Assembly: GCF_031501865.1 (NCBI RefSeq)
Contig: NZ_JARRCW010000002.1
Coordinates: forward strand, 1 to 64,000
DNA from: Pseudovibrio sp. M1P-2-3
Lineage (GTDB): Bacteria; Pseudomonadota; Alphaproteobacteria; Rhizobiales; Stappiaceae
Direction of reading: 5' to 3'
Length of the DNA: 64,000 nt
Position numbers and translations under genes: made by a program. The notes beneath the pieces were generated by a model. That model saw only the letters and a list, made by a program, of their open reading frames with translations, was not told where the DNA came from and did not search any database. This document shows positions 1 through 9,201 of the stretch, piece by piece. The stretch's first letter is position 1. Each line of letters opens with the position of its first letter.

Positions 1-987
1 GTGTACCAAGCACGCCAACTTTGCCCGTCAATTGTGTTTCGTCCCTCACGTCATCAAATATATGCGCGTGCAAATAGAAAAATTGCTCAAGTTATTGATG
101 AGATAGCTGAATTGGAACGTGTACGCCCAATTGACGAGTTCCAAGTTGCACTCAGCCCCAACCAGAGCAAACAGGCGGTAAAAACAAAAATAGGGCCAGA
201 ATTACGCTGCAGTATCGGATTAGGTCCCAACCACCTGCTTGCTAAAATAGCCGGTAAGCTTTCAAAGCCAGATGGCCTGCAATGGCTTAACAAAAATAAT
301 ATGCCTGCTCGTTTGGAGAATATTCCTTTGGAAGCACTTCCAGGAATTGCTCATGGCGTTCGCAAGCGCCTCTATTATGCCGGTATCTTTGACGTACCCA
401 GTCTTTATAAGCTGGATCCACGCCATGCCCGCCTGATATGGAGATCAATCGAAGGGGAAAGGTTTGTACGATTATTACAAGGCGAAGATATACCGGTTCA
501 AGAGACCAAAAGAGGAAGTTACGGAAACTCAAAAGTACTAGCTCCTGAATACCGTGTGTTTGCTCAGGCCAAATTAGTTGCCCGCTGGCTCACTGAAAAA
601 GCTGCTTCTCGTTTACGAAGAGACCATTATTGTACAAGGAAGGTTATGCTTCAATGCAGATTTTTACCCGGAGGCGGTTGGTCTGGCCAACAGAGCTGCC
701 CAGCTACTCAAGATACTTTGATACTCTTAAAAGTTTTTGAGGAGTTGTGGGCCAAAATGCTTTCCCATGGAAAAGCAGCATTGGTGGGGGCGGTCTCTGT
801 GCAACTATTGGAGATAATGCCGTTATCCGAGAGGTCAGGGGAGCTCTTCTTGCCACTAGAAGCAGGTAAACAGAATGAAAGAGAGAGGCTAGCAACAGTC
901 ATGGACCGTCTCAACCGTAGATACAAACGCCGTGTGGTCCAATTTGGCGATCAACATCAACATCCTGGATTTTTTGAAAAGAGCTAA
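1..987 (+). CDS. Y-family DNA polymerase (UmuC/ImpB-like), 5' end outside the window
   Basis: This is the C-terminal part of a translesion DNA polymerase that would copy past damaged template bases. The visible 328 residues include the palm-region acidic patch near residue 44 (PIDEF), the helix-hairpin-helix/thumb stretch typical of the family (IGLGPNHLLAKIAGK-like, about residues 74-88, then KPDG), and the little-finger domain after about residue 190. The N-terminal catalytic residues (about 60-70 amino acids of the family's usual length) are missing because the reading frame runs off the left edge, so the GTG at base 1 is probably internal. It converges on repA with only 9 bases between stops. 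Plasmids often carry such SOS polymerases (MucB, ImpB, RumB). Which subfamily it belongs to is not certain. Confidence 0.85.
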   Translation: MYQARQLCPSIVFRPSRHQIYARANRKIAQVIDEIAELERVRPIDEFQVALSPNQSKQAVKTKIGPELRCSIGLGPNHLLAKIAGKLSKPDGLQWLNKNNMPARLENIPLEALPGIAHGVRKRLYYAGIFDVPSLYKLDPRHARLIWRSIEGERFVRLLQGEDIPVQETKRGSYGNSKVLAPEYRVFAQAKLVARWLTEKAASRLRRDHYCTRKVMLQCRFLPGGGWSGQQSCPATQDTLILLKVFEELWAKMLSHGKAALVGAVSVQLLEIMPLSERSGELFLPLEAGKQNERERLATVMDRLNRRYKRRVVQFGDQHQHPGFFEKS

Positions 988-996
988 AAATCTAAA

Positions 997-2040
997 TCAC
1001 CTCCTCCCCATCAGGGAAGGGGGTGATACCTGTCGTTTAGATGTTTCTATAGCCTGCTTTTCTGGAATCTGAAAAGCAGGCGCTTTTACAGCATAAAGCT
1101 TATCTGTTTTCAGTGCTGGGGGAGATGGTTTCAAAATGATTCCGTTTCTTGGATCCACCTCTACCCGAGCATCTTGATACACGGCTAATACTTTTGGCAG
1201 CCAATCATCTTTAAATTTGGCTTTGAATTGTGCCAATGATTTAAAACCGTGTCCGTGCTGGGCATAAATCCCACGCCACGTTATTGGAACATCCTCAGTG
1301 ATATGATGTAGGCGATAACATAACCATGTGTATACATCGATTGCGATTGATGAGTTTTGCAATGCAGCAATCGCTCTCCCCTCCACCTTTAGACGGTGAT
1401 TAATGAGAGTATTATAAAAAGATTCAGAAAGTACTGCTGTTGGGTTTGAACTGGCAAGCCTTGTGTTTATAGACATTTCCTCGACGATATTTTGTCTTTG
1501 GATTTTTTCAGTGCCATCATCTCGTATGTAGCTTAGGCTAATACGGCATGCAGCAATCCGATTTGCCTGTTCTAAGACCTGTGCTCTGCTTTTGCCACCA
1601 GTTGAGATGCCCATTTGGGTCATCCACTGCTGCATAGATGTACCTAACTGGATTACTGGCCCATTTTGGATCGCTTTACTCTGTAGGTAAAGCATGATCA
1701 ATCTTGCTCGGGACCCATATGGAACTCCGTATTGTATGGGTTCACCATCTTCACGAGAGTACCCTGGCTCAATCATAATTGATAAGCCGGCGCTTTCACG
1801 ATCCCAAATTTGATCAATGCTTTTAAGTTGTCGATGGGGAAATATTGAGACAAGGCCGAAGCCAGAGTATAATGTCTGGGCTACGTCAATTTTTGATTGC
1901 TCGTATTGTTGTTTTATGTCTAGAGCTTTTTTTTCGGAAGGAGTTGTGGCTTTTTTTTGAGCATAGTCATCGCCAAATTTCATTGCGATTTGAACTATAT
2001 TTTCCTTACCGTCTTTAACGGGATTGGCTCTTTTTGCCAT
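997..2040 (-). CDS. repA: Plasmid replication initiator RepA
   Basis: This 347-residue protein resembles the 'plasmid encoded RepA' family found on alphaproteobacterial plasmids, with winged-helix domains that bind origin iterons and recruit the host replication machinery. Recognisable parts are the central MIEPGYSREDG / YGVPYGSRARLIMLYLQ stretch (about residues 92-122) and the DVYTWLCYRLHH motif (about 236-247), both common in this family. The start is the ATG at 2038-2040 with an AAGGA ribosome site about ten bases upstream. The gene reads away from the iteron array that begins 137 bases upstream, the usual arrangement for an iteron-controlled replicon whose initiator may also control its own copy number. 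The family call rests on remembered motifs, not on a search. Confidence 0.85.
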   Translation of the reverse strand: MAKRANPVKDGKENIVQIAMKFGDDYAQKKATTPSEKKALDIKQQYEQSKIDVAQTLYSGFGLVSIFPHRQLKSIDQIWDRESAGLSIMIEPGYSREDGEPIQYGVPYGSRARLIMLYLQSKAIQNGPVIQLGTSMQQWMTQMGISTGGKSRAQVLEQANRIAACRISLSYIRDDGTEKIQRQNIVEEMSINTRLASSNPTAVLSESFYNTLINHRLKVEGRAIAALQNSSIAIDVYTWLCYRLHHITEDVPITWRGIYAQHGHGFKSLAQFKAKFKDDWLPKVLAVYQDARVEVDPRNGIILKPSPPALKTDKLYAVKAPAFQIPEKQAIETSKRQVSPPSLMGRR

Positions 2041-2176
2041 GGGTCAATCCTTGGGTGAAAATAAACTATGTCCTATCAATCAGTAAAACTTTTGCGAGAG
2101 TCAACCGTGACAGCAAATGCGCTCGCCCGCGCAAACAAATTAGAAAATTATAAATTTGTTGTTTAATTAGTATGTA

Positions 2177-3309
2177 TCACTAAAGTCCCTCCATATATCA
2201 CTAAAGTCCCTTCAAAATGGCCATATTTATCACTAAAGTCCCCTTTGTATCACTAAAGTCCCTTCTATTAAATTTGGGCAATGCTGCTGTTGATAACATA
2301 AGGGCAAGTGTAGGATAAATCTCCAATAAGCATTTGATAAATAAAGATAATAGTTATAAACAGTACGTAACTTAAGTCTGTTAATAAGTGCAATTATCAC
2401 TAAAGTCCCGATTATCTCATCAGTTGTGTCAATATACTGTGGATACTGGTCAGGAAAAGGTGAGGGGGCTAAAATTCCTTCGTGATATCCAGAAACCATA
2501 CCGAAGATATATCGGTGATTCACACCTAGTTCCTATCCCGTTGATATTACATGAACACTTGATTGGAGGCTTCCTGAAAAGGTCCCTTGGTGATGAAACA
2601 GAGATTCATATGGCACCCTTACAAATTGAGATTCACGTAAAATGCCGGAAGTTTGAACACGAATTATCACTAGTGAGAGTTCCTTAATGATTTATGGCAG
2701 GGTTCCCAGAAGGGACTTTAGTGAATACCCGAAATCAGAAAAGTCATAAAAACTCCATCGAAAGGGGACTTTAGTGATGTAAATGATGAATTTCCCATGA
2801 ATTTGGCTGTTTTTCCGATGAAGAATGAAGGGTAGGGACTTTAGTGATATATTAATAAATAACTAATATAAATCAGATAGATAAGCGGTGTATGAAATGG
2901 GTATTACTGGTCTACTCAGGAGTTGTTTAGGCCTTTTTGAATGAAATTTACGGCTAAGATCCCATAAAAAAGGGACTTTGGTGATAATTTCATCCGAAAA
3001 AGTAGCTTTCTCGATCAGGAATTTGATAAAAACATGATTTGGATGATTAGAAATTGGGATGAGTTCAATAAAAAATAGAAAAACCTAGGCAGTACACTGA
3101 AGGGACTTTAGTGATTAAACAGTGTAAGTTATTGATATATATATTATAATAAAGTTACGCATGCCATCATGCACAAAGTGCAGGACTATTAGTAGACCGT
3201 CTTGGGCTTAACGGAAATTTGTATTGCTGGTTTCGGCTTGTCACAATGTGTCAAATTAAAAGTGTGTTAACACATTGTAGCGATTAGAGCCAAGAAGGGA
3301 CTTTAGTGA
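2177..3309. other. Putative plasmid origin (oriV) with eleven iterons
   Basis: The region holds eleven copies of a 13-bp iteron, TCACTAAAGTCCC. Five point one way: 2177-2189, 2198-2210, 2230-2242, 2250-2262 and 2397-2409. Six are the reverse complement GGGACTTTAGTGA: 2712-2724, 2765-2777, 2835-2847, 2972-2984 (one base changed), 3102-3114 and 3297-3309. The two arms face each other across about 300 bases. That middle part contains a DnaA-box-like 9-mer at 2438-2446 with one mismatch. The DNA is AT-rich and lies directly upstream of repA. The spacing is irregular in both arms, unlike the tight 21-22 bp phasing of many iteron plasmids. An origin is strongly suggested by the repeats plus repA, but no activity can be seen from sequence. 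Confidence 0.85.
3243..3278. promoter_or_regulatory. Inverted repeat inside the origin region
   Basis: ACAATGTG at 3243-3250 is mirrored by CACATTGT at 3271-3278, and the 12-bp perfect palindrome TGTGTTAACACA sits at 3263-3274. It lies just before the last iteron and about 190 bases ahead of the gene at 3466. It could be an operator or part of the replication region; no binding protein can be named. Confidence 0.4.
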
Positions 3310-3465
3310 TATTTTGAAAATTATATATATTATACAAGTAGATAAGAGATGTTTTAGAGCTATGCCATATCCAATTGAGTTATGAAGCCGCGGGAGGCTA
3401 CGTGAATGAATGGTAAACTAAATTGATAAAATGCGGTCAAATTGTTGAAGTATGGGAACGTTTAA

Positions 3466-4056
3466 ATGAGTTTTGGATCACGTGGGAAATACCACAATGT
3501 TGGTTTATCAGACCGCTCCAGATTAGCAGCGACACCACGCCAGCGTATAAAGCTTAGAAATTTGACCGGCCGCCACATAGCCGGATTAACTCGTGGTCAG
3601 GCAGCGGAGTTGATCGAAGAACAGCTGGAACTACGTCAACAAAAACAACGCCCTCTAGATCAAATGAGTTCTGTTCTATTTCAGGCCATGGTTGAGAAGG
3701 CAGTAATGGCAGCAGATACTGCAGGGGATGTGTGGCAGGAGAAGCCAATAAGTGTCACTGCGATCTCAGCCTACAACAAAGAAAAACAGGAAATATCAAT
3801 CTCAGGGCCTATTGGTTGGGCTTACCTAGAAGTTTCTGACAAACGAACAAGTTTTTATAAGTGGTTAAAGACTAATAGGTTGCTGGAGGCAAAAAACTCT
3901 AAGGTAAAACTTCCATATAAGTATGCCGACACATATGACTTGAACTTACAGATCGAGTGTTTGCGCGCGGCATGGTCAGTTTTTCAAAGTTCGTCAAATA
4001 CATCTGGACTTATGCTTATGGCTATAACTGAGGATGAAATCTTAGGGCAACATTGA
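3466..4056 (+). CDS. Hypothetical plasmid protein, 196 aa
   Basis: I do not recognise this protein. It is soluble, with a basic N-terminus (several Arg/Lys within residues 5-40), then a Glu/Gln-rich helical stretch (about residues 44-62, EQLELRQQKQRP) that could be a short coiled coil, and no signal peptide or membrane helix. It is the only gene between the origin and the coupling-protein gene, and a strong hairpin begins at its stop codon, so it is probably a single-gene transcription unit. Its place beside oriV would suit a small replication, copy-control or partition accessory role, but that is only a positional inference. Confidence 0.6.
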   Translation: MSFGSRGKYHNVGLSDRSRLAATPRQRIKLRNLTGRHIAGLTRGQAAELIEEQLELRQQKQRPLDQMSSVLFQAMVEKAVMAADTAGDVWQEKPISVTAISAYNKEKQEISISGPIGWAYLEVSDKRTSFYKWLKTNRLLEAKNSKVKLPYKYADTYDLNLQIECLRAAWSVFQSSSNTSGLMLMAITEDEILGQH

Positions 4057-4086
4057 TACTTTAATGCCCATGGGACATTAAAGTAT
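4056..4086 (+). terminator. Perfect hairpin at the stop of the 3466 gene
   Basis: An 11-bp perfect stem (ATACTTTAATG at 4056-4066 with CATTAAAGTAT at 4076-4086) surrounds the palindrome CCCATGGG. It starts on the last base of the stop codon. There is no run of T after it, so it may be a transcript-end stabilising hairpin or a weak bidirectional terminator rather than a classic intrinsic one. Confidence 0.5.
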
Positions 4087-4282
4087 GTTGAGATTATGTA
4101 GAAAATTACCCTGCAGCCTTGTTGTAAATCCATGACTCTTAGGTGTCAGATGCTAGACTAATGTGGGGGAGATCCTAACATGGCGGGCTGGTCAACAGGC
4201 CCACTTCACGAGGTACTGGCACGTGGTGTCCTCCCATAAGAGAATGAAAATCCCTTGAGCTTCAACTTTTTGAGGAATTGCA

Positions 4283-6730
4283 TTAGTGATCGACCTTTTC
4301 GTCAAATAATTCATCTAAGTAATTCATGAGTATCATGCCACTTTTTGAATCAGAATTACCTTCCGTCTGGTCTTGCTCATTCTCAATATTCTCCCATAGG
4401 TCCTGAGTGGTTTCAGCTGCCTCGGACAATAAATCATGATCAGGTTTTGCTGGATCGTATTTATCTGTTCCAATAAGGCGTGTATCGATGTCCTGAGGTG
4501 TTACCATGTCATCAGTGGAGTAATTAAGCTCAGATACCTTGTTTAGTAGCCCGACATTGGGCTGTTCATGAACATTGATTGCGCTTTTTTCGGTCACATT
4601 AATAAATGCTTCATGAGGGATATCAGAAATGAAATCCGCGCCAAATTCTGGTTTCTCTATTGCAGCTTTAGGAGCACTTTGAGAATTGACAGCCTTCACT
4701 GCTAGTGCAAGTTTTTCAGTCTCTGTGGCCCCCCCTCCTGAGAAGAGGCTCAATGCAGCGCAGCTAGTTTCAATGGGTCTACGTTTACTGTCTTTACACG
4801 ACCGAAGCTTTTGTAGGGAAACAGTCAACAGACCCATATCTGTTTGGGGGTTGGGATTCTTTGCGGTAGCCACGGCATTTTTCGAGATGAGTTCCGTGAA
4901 TTTCTTATTAGTGACACGGTTTATTATCTTCGGTAAGACTTCCTCAGATTCAAGAACTTCAGGATCTGGTGTCGAAACAGGGATCAAAAAGTTTGTGCGC
5001 AGGTACAGCTTTTTCTTGTCTACTGTGTGCTCTGGTCCTGCGTAGAACAGCCGGGAACGTATGACCGTATCCCCGTTAATAACGGTAGCTTCACCTGTAT
5101 TTTGGCCACGCAGATCGAGGTTGTCTACTCTATTAACCTCTGTGAGTCCTGCATCGCCGGGATCGGTATAGCCGCCGGTCAAGCCTGAGGTTGATCTTTT
5201 TAAGTTAGTACCTTGTGCTCGGTGGGCTTTACCACCTGCTGCAACAGCCATATCAACGGTGTCTTCATCACCAGTTTTCATTATAATCTGGGTGTTGGTG
5301 TTAGCAAGGATGGAACCTGCAATTTTGTCATTTAATGATTTCATTGCGGTGACATCTTGGGCACCGTAAACAACCATGAATCCCAAGCCTCTAGCCTGTG
5401 CTGCGATCAGGTTCATTCCATCTACTGTATAATAGCCCACTTCGTCAAAGTTGATGAGAAAAGGAGAAGCTGAGTTGGTGGCTCGGTCTTCTACAATTGT
5501 TTGCCAAGACCCCTCTACTTCACTTCCAAGGTTGGCGCCCATCATTACCTTCAGGTTCGAAATAATGATTTTACCAAGTGCAGCAAGTTCGTCTGTTGCC
5601 TTTTCTAGAGCAGGAAGAATGATAACCAGTAGACGTCTATTTAGGACAACATCAGTTAGATCAATATCGCCAGCTGATGCACCAAATATATGGCCATAGT
5701 CACTACTTAGGAGGGAGAACACCTTTGTAAACTGCATAACTTGATAGCCATGCTGTTCAAGAACAGTTTTGTCTTGGTTGGGTCCTAATTTATCATTCCA
5801 TCCTGGAAGGTCCTGTAGATAGTCTTTGAGTGCTTTTCTAAGATCCTGAGGTAAATCTTTATTTAGGGTCTCATCGGCTAGCTCGTATAGAGCTTTCAAA
5901 GTGGTTGCGTTTCTAATTACTTTTGCGTTGAGCTCTAGTAGACCTTGATCGCGTTTCCATACCAGAGGCCTGATGATGGTTCCAATTAATGTTGTTGCCC
6001 TTTCCTTCCACATTGGATCTGACCCAGCATCTGCCATTAGGCCAATAATCATTTGAATGATGTTTTCAGCTGACCCTGAGGCGAAAGGGTTCATTGTATT
6101 TGTTTTTATACGGCCATGGGTCTTTGAAACACTTTTGTTCCCCGTCATATAGTTTAGGAGAAGTAGATCATCCTCGCGCCCCATTCGGCGAGCCAGGGCA
6201 TAGATACTAGCAAAAAGATCAACATCACCCTTACCGTCACAATATAAGAACCCCGATCCCCATAAGATTGCATTACTTGCGAAGCTGATCATTACTTGGG
6301 TTTTACCAGCTCCGGTTGTTCCAAGTACGAGAAAGTGTTGTCGGCAGTCATCATTAGTAAGCCAGATTTCAAGTCCCGTTACCTGCTCATTTCCTAAATA
6401 GAAAATACCTTGGGCTTTTGATGGCCGCCCATCTTTAGGGCTTATTTCGTTCTTGTCGATCCTGTTTGCTTGAATTGGTAGTTTAAAGGGGACTTTTTCT
6501 GGTCTGGACTTAGCAAACAACGCTAGACTCAGAGCAATGAGGAGGGCAATATCAGCTGTACCGGGTACAAGAAAACCTACAAGTGCTAGAATAAAGAGTA
6601 GAGTTACAACAACCTCTCTTTTATGAAGAGAGTCAAATATTTTTTTGGAAACAGGCCGAGCATCACGAGTAATATGCTGCTGCCGTATTTCCTGCGATCC
6701 TGTTGTGCCACGAATTTCTTTATATGCCAT
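4283..6730 (-). CDS. Type IV secretion coupling ATPase, DotL/IcmO (IncI TrbC)-like
   Basis: This is an inner-membrane coupling protein of the VirD4 superfamily, of the kind that hands relaxosome DNA and protein substrates to a type IVB (Dot/Icm or IncI Tra) channel. Counting from the ATG at 6730 (815 residues), two hydrophobic segments fall at about residues 38-73, then a Walker A GTTGAGKT at 137-144, a YCDGKGD motif shortly after, and a Walker-B-like LINFDEVGYY in the middle. The last 200 residues are acidic and low in complexity, as in DotL-type proteins where the tail binds adaptors. An upstream TTG at 6757, preceded by TGGATAAAT, is a possible alternative start. It sits alone on this strand; the other transfer genes seen lie 36 kb away. 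Family-level call is firm; the exact subfamily is likely. Confidence 0.8.
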   Translation of the reverse strand: MAYKEIRGTTGSQEIRQQHITRDARPVSKKIFDSLHKREVVVTLLFILALVGFLVPGTADIALLIALSLALFAKSRPEKVPFKLPIQANRIDKNEISPKDGRPSKAQGIFYLGNEQVTGLEIWLTNDDCRQHFLVLGTTGAGKTQVMISFASNAILWGSGFLYCDGKGDVDLFASIYALARRMGREDDLLLLNYMTGNKSVSKTHGRIKTNTMNPFASGSAENIIQMIIGLMADAGSDPMWKERATTLIGTIIRPLVWKRDQGLLELNAKVIRNATTLKALYELADETLNKDLPQDLRKALKDYLQDLPGWNDKLGPNQDKTVLEQHGYQVMQFTKVFSLLSSDYGHIFGASAGDIDLTDVVLNRRLLVIILPALEKATDELAALGKIIISNLKVMMGANLGSEVEGSWQTIVEDRATNSASPFLINFDEVGYYTVDGMNLIAAQARGLGFMVVYGAQDVTAMKSLNDKIAGSILANTNTQIIMKTGDEDTVDMAVAAGGKAHRAQGTNLKRSTSGLTGGYTDPGDAGLTEVNRVDNLDLRGQNTGEATVINGDTVIRSRLFYAGPEHTVDKKKLYLRTNFLIPVSTPDPEVLESEEVLPKIINRVTNKKFTELISKNAVATAKNPNPQTDMGLLTVSLQKLRSCKDSKRRPIETSCAALSLFSGGGATETEKLALAVKAVNSQSAPKAAIEKPEFGADFISDIPHEAFINVTEKSAINVHEQPNVGLLNKVSELNYSTDDMVTPQDIDTRLIGTDKYDPAKPDHDLLSEAAETTQDLWENIENEQDQTEGNSDSKSGMILMNYLDELFDEKVDH

Positions 6731-6915
6731 AATGTGGATTGCCCAATTGAAGACCAAATTTATCCATAAATACCGGACTAATTAAAATAATTATAGGATT
6801 AAATGTGAGTTCCTAGGATATTTCAGGTTGTATCTTCATCCTAAGTTAGGTTAGAAAGGTACATGTTGTCGTCTCCTATGCTAAAAGCTTTGACATCATG
6901 TTTTTGTGATATGCT

Positions 6916-6953
6916 GTGTGCACTTAAAACTGTTTTTAAGTGCACACTTTTTT
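6916..6953 (+). terminator. Intrinsic terminator with no annotated gene upstream
   Basis: A 14-bp perfect stem (6916-6929 with 6934-6947) with a four-base CTGT loop is followed by six T. The structure points along the plus strand, but the nearest upstream gene on that strand is the one ending at 4056. A TTGACA hexamer lies at 6890-6895, too close for an ordinary transcript. It may end a small RNA starting between about 6760 and 6890, or be a relic of a lost gene. Confidence 0.7.
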
Positions 6954-6987
6954 AGTAATATACGATAACTTGGCCGCCACATGCATT

Positions 6988-7218
6988 TTAAGGCTGCAAT
7001 ATGACAATGCAGAACAGTCTCTGGTTGTTACAGTAGTGTCCCCATAGAAATCGGGAATGCCCCAGAATATAGGAAAACAACCAGACTTTCCGCGGTATTC
7101 CCGGCTCACTGGTAAACTCTACATTAAACTCGGCAAAGTCCACCTGTGTCCCTTCAGGAAATACAGATGCGCTGCGAACGTGGGAAATATTCAAACAGCC
7201 GCTTGGGGGAGAATACAT
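6988..7218 (-). pseudogene. IS21-family transposase (IstA) fragment
   Basis: The 76-residue frame includes GTQVDFAEF followed about fifteen residues later by KVWLFSYILGHSRFLWG, which matches the start of the DDE catalytic region of IstA-type transposases (typically G-x-x-x-Q-V-D-[FW] ... F-x-x-x-L-x-[YGH]-S-R). The rest of the roughly 500-residue enzyme and the istB helper gene are absent, so this is a dead remnant. It lies between the terminator at 6916 and the phosphoesterase gene, and suggests that this stretch has been reshuffled by transposons. Confidence 0.6.
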
Positions 7219-7321
7219 CCAGTACTAACGTCGCGCACCTTCTTTGGTTCCCATTTCTTGTCTCCGCGCAACAATCTAAGTAATATACTTGATTGTCCGG
7301 AAACTGGGGGGAACTCCAGAG

Positions 7322-7840
7322 TTATGCGAACTTACTGCGTATCTGGTTCACACTCACTGGGTAGTAGTTCCAGCAATCTACGCCCACATCCGTTGATCGA
7401 TCATGATCTGGTAGGGAGCCATGTGAATGGCCAAAAAGGTGGATAGAGCCATGGTGGTCTTCCGGCCAAGTACGCCAAGCATAATGACACATGAAGTAGG
7501 TCTGCTTATTATGCTTGAAACGTAGCTGATTGGTTAAAGCCAATTCAGGTTGTCGAGCATCATGTGAAGTCCACGGAAGAGACCTAACTTCTTGATTGTC
7601 ATGATTGCCGAGAACAAGTGATTTTGATCCATGCAAGCTTTCAAATATTCCGTGTAGACTTCCGGGAGGGGCTTTAAATGCAAAATCTCCGAGAACAAAT
7701 ACATGATCGCCTGGCCGAACCACAGCATTCCAGCGCTCAATAAGCTGTGAAGTCTGGTCTTCAGAGTTAGCAAAAGGTCGGTTGCAATGCTCTATAATGG
7801 CGTCATGACCAAAATGCGTATCCGCAGTAAAGAAATACAA
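7322..7840 (-). CDS. Calcineurin-like metallophosphoesterase
   Basis: A 172-residue member of the metallophosphoesterase superfamily. All the metal-binding signatures are visible in order: DTH near residue 7, GDF near residue 51, GNHDN near residue 78, a CHYAW histidine, and GHSHG near residue 137. The protein is at the small end of the superfamily and has no signal peptide, so it should act in the cytoplasm as a phosphodiesterase or phosphatase; the substrate cannot be told. It is followed by hipA on the same strand after 48 bases upstream (hipA ends at 7889), so it may be read from the hip transcript. Similar stand-alone phosphoesterases are frequent on mobile elements and phages. Confidence 0.85.
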   Translation of the reverse strand: MYFFTADTHFGHDAIIEHCNRPFANSEDQTSQLIERWNAVVRPGDHVFVLGDFAFKAPPGSLHGIFESLHGSKSLVLGNHDNQEVRSLPWTSHDARQPELALTNQLRFKHNKQTYFMCHYAWRTWPEDHHGSIHLFGHSHGSLPDHDRSTDVGVDCWNYYPVSVNQIRSKFA

Positions 7841-7888
7841 TATTGCCTCGTTGTTTGAAGTTTAAGATCTTGAAACCTATCTGTTTAT

Positions 7889-9196
7889 TCACGGGCTAGG
7901 ACGGCGCGGTATGCGAGGTGTGGAATTCAAATTTTCCTTTTGGTGGTATTCAATTAATGAGAGTATCTTGCGAGATCTAGATTGGATTTTTTTGTCAATT
8001 GTTTGTAGCACAGGGGACCTCTCACCTTTTTGTTGATACTCTTCCAGAAGTTCCTTGGATTTAGTAGATGTCTGTATTGCAAGTGCTTGCAGCTCTTTGA
8101 TTAAAGTCTTCTTTGCTGCAGCAGTATCCGGTACCAATGAAAACCAATGTTTCAGGGTAATTTTGTGGGGCTGATATTGTGCCAGCATACTCATGGCCAT
8201 ATTACTGGTAAATTGAGGATAGATCGTGGTGCTTATAACATCATAGACCGGTGCCAACTGAGGTTTATCTTTATCATATATTAAGGCAAAGTTTTTGCCA
8301 TGAGCGTCAGAGTTTCCGGCCAAATAGTTAAAGATCACCATTTGTCTGAATGTTAAAATGTCTTGTGCAGGGCGGCATGAAGCTTTTTTTATTAGATCCA
8401 TTGAATGGGGTAAGCCGGGGCCTCCATCCGCTTCATATTTGAGAGCTGGTGGTACACTCATGGCCTGACAAAAGTCCTCTTGATGGAGTTTTTGTATGCT
8501 CCCGTCAACCTGTTTCAGCCGATCGTACCTTTCAATGAGCAAAAATTGTATATCTCCGGCTGTTGACTTTGATACAGAGGGGACGTTTAAGCCGACCCGT
8601 GCAGCTAATTCCATACAAAATAATTCATTTTCTACGGTGCCACTTAACCCTTTGATGTAGGGCTTTAAAATATGGGTTGTGGGCCTTCCTTGTTTGGGAA
8701 GAGCGATCTCATTATCTACAATACATACGGCCAGTTTATCTTGCGCGCCTGCAAGTGACATCCTGATCCCCTGTTCCCCCCCAAGGAGTGGTTTTTGTCG
8801 AAGTAGCTGGAGGAGTTCGTTCAAACGCTTCTCGCTAACAAAATCGACTTCCGAAGATGAGAGATCCGGGGGAGATGAGCCTGATGGCAACAAAGATAAG
8901 GCTCCTGCGCATTCGCCGCCTACCACTTCTAAAAGTCCAAATTGATTGTCCTCTGAAAGACCGAGTGTACGCGCAAGCCGGCGCCTTGCCTGTTCATCAG
9001 GTAGTAATCCTGAGAAAAATGGAGACGCTATGTGATCAGGATACGGTTCTTCTCGAAGAGGCATGGAGAAAGAAATGGGTGCTGAGTGCCTGCTCAAATA
9101 AGCCCCATCATACGTGAAGGACATCCGGGCCAATTCATCTTGCGTGAGCCGGCCAATAATTTCATTGATCAAATAAACATCCAGTTCACGATCCAT
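7889..9196 (-). CDS. hipA: HipA-like serine/threonine kinase toxin
   Basis: The toxin of a HipBA module, a kinase that in Escherichia coli phosphorylates glutamyl-tRNA synthetase and brings about persistence. The 435-residue protein has the family's N-terminal couple domain (residues about 1-100, ending GECAGAL), the kinase motif GAQDK at 150-154, the catalytic loop NSDAHGKN at 295-302 and the metal-binding YDV at 318-320 (equivalent to DFG). No key residue appears to be missing and the length is normal. It starts five bases after the hipB stop, so the two genes are co-transcribed. Target enzyme is unknown; HipA relatives such as HipT modify other synthetases or proteins. Confidence 0.9.
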   Translation of the reverse strand: MDRELDVYLINEIIGRLTQDELARMSFTYDGAYLSRHSAPISFSMPLREEPYPDHIASPFFSGLLPDEQARRRLARTLGLSEDNQFGLLEVVGGECAGALSLLPSGSSPPDLSSSEVDFVSEKRLNELLQLLRQKPLLGGEQGIRMSLAGAQDKLAVCIVDNEIALPKQGRPTTHILKPYIKGLSGTVENELFCMELAARVGLNVPSVSKSTAGDIQFLLIERYDRLKQVDGSIQKLHQEDFCQAMSVPPALKYEADGGPGLPHSMDLIKKASCRPAQDILTFRQMVIFNYLAGNSDAHGKNFALIYDKDKPQLAPVYDVISTTIYPQFTSNMAMSMLAQYQPHKITLKHWFSLVPDTAAAKKTLIKELQALAIQTSTKSKELLEEYQQKGERSPVLQTIDKKIQSRSRKILSLIEYHQKENLNSTPRIPRRPSP

Positions 9197-9201
9197 ATCT
9201 T

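Noticed and set aside
2388-2687. 99-residue open frame within the iteron region
   Set aside because: It begins inside an iteron, has no ribosome site that I trust and no recognisable domain. I treat it as origin DNA, although a small replication protein cannot be excluded.
3351-3365. GTTTTAGAGCTATGC, identical to the start of the Streptococcus pyogenes Cas9 CRISPR repeat
   Set aside because: It occurs once, with no second repeat, spacer array, tracrRNA-like hairpins or cas gene anywhere in the window. Most likely chance in AT-rich origin DNA.
7057-7446. 129-residue plus-strand frame
   Set aside because: It overlaps the IS21 remnant and the 3' end of the phosphoesterase gene on the other strand, and its sequence is the antisense shadow of both.
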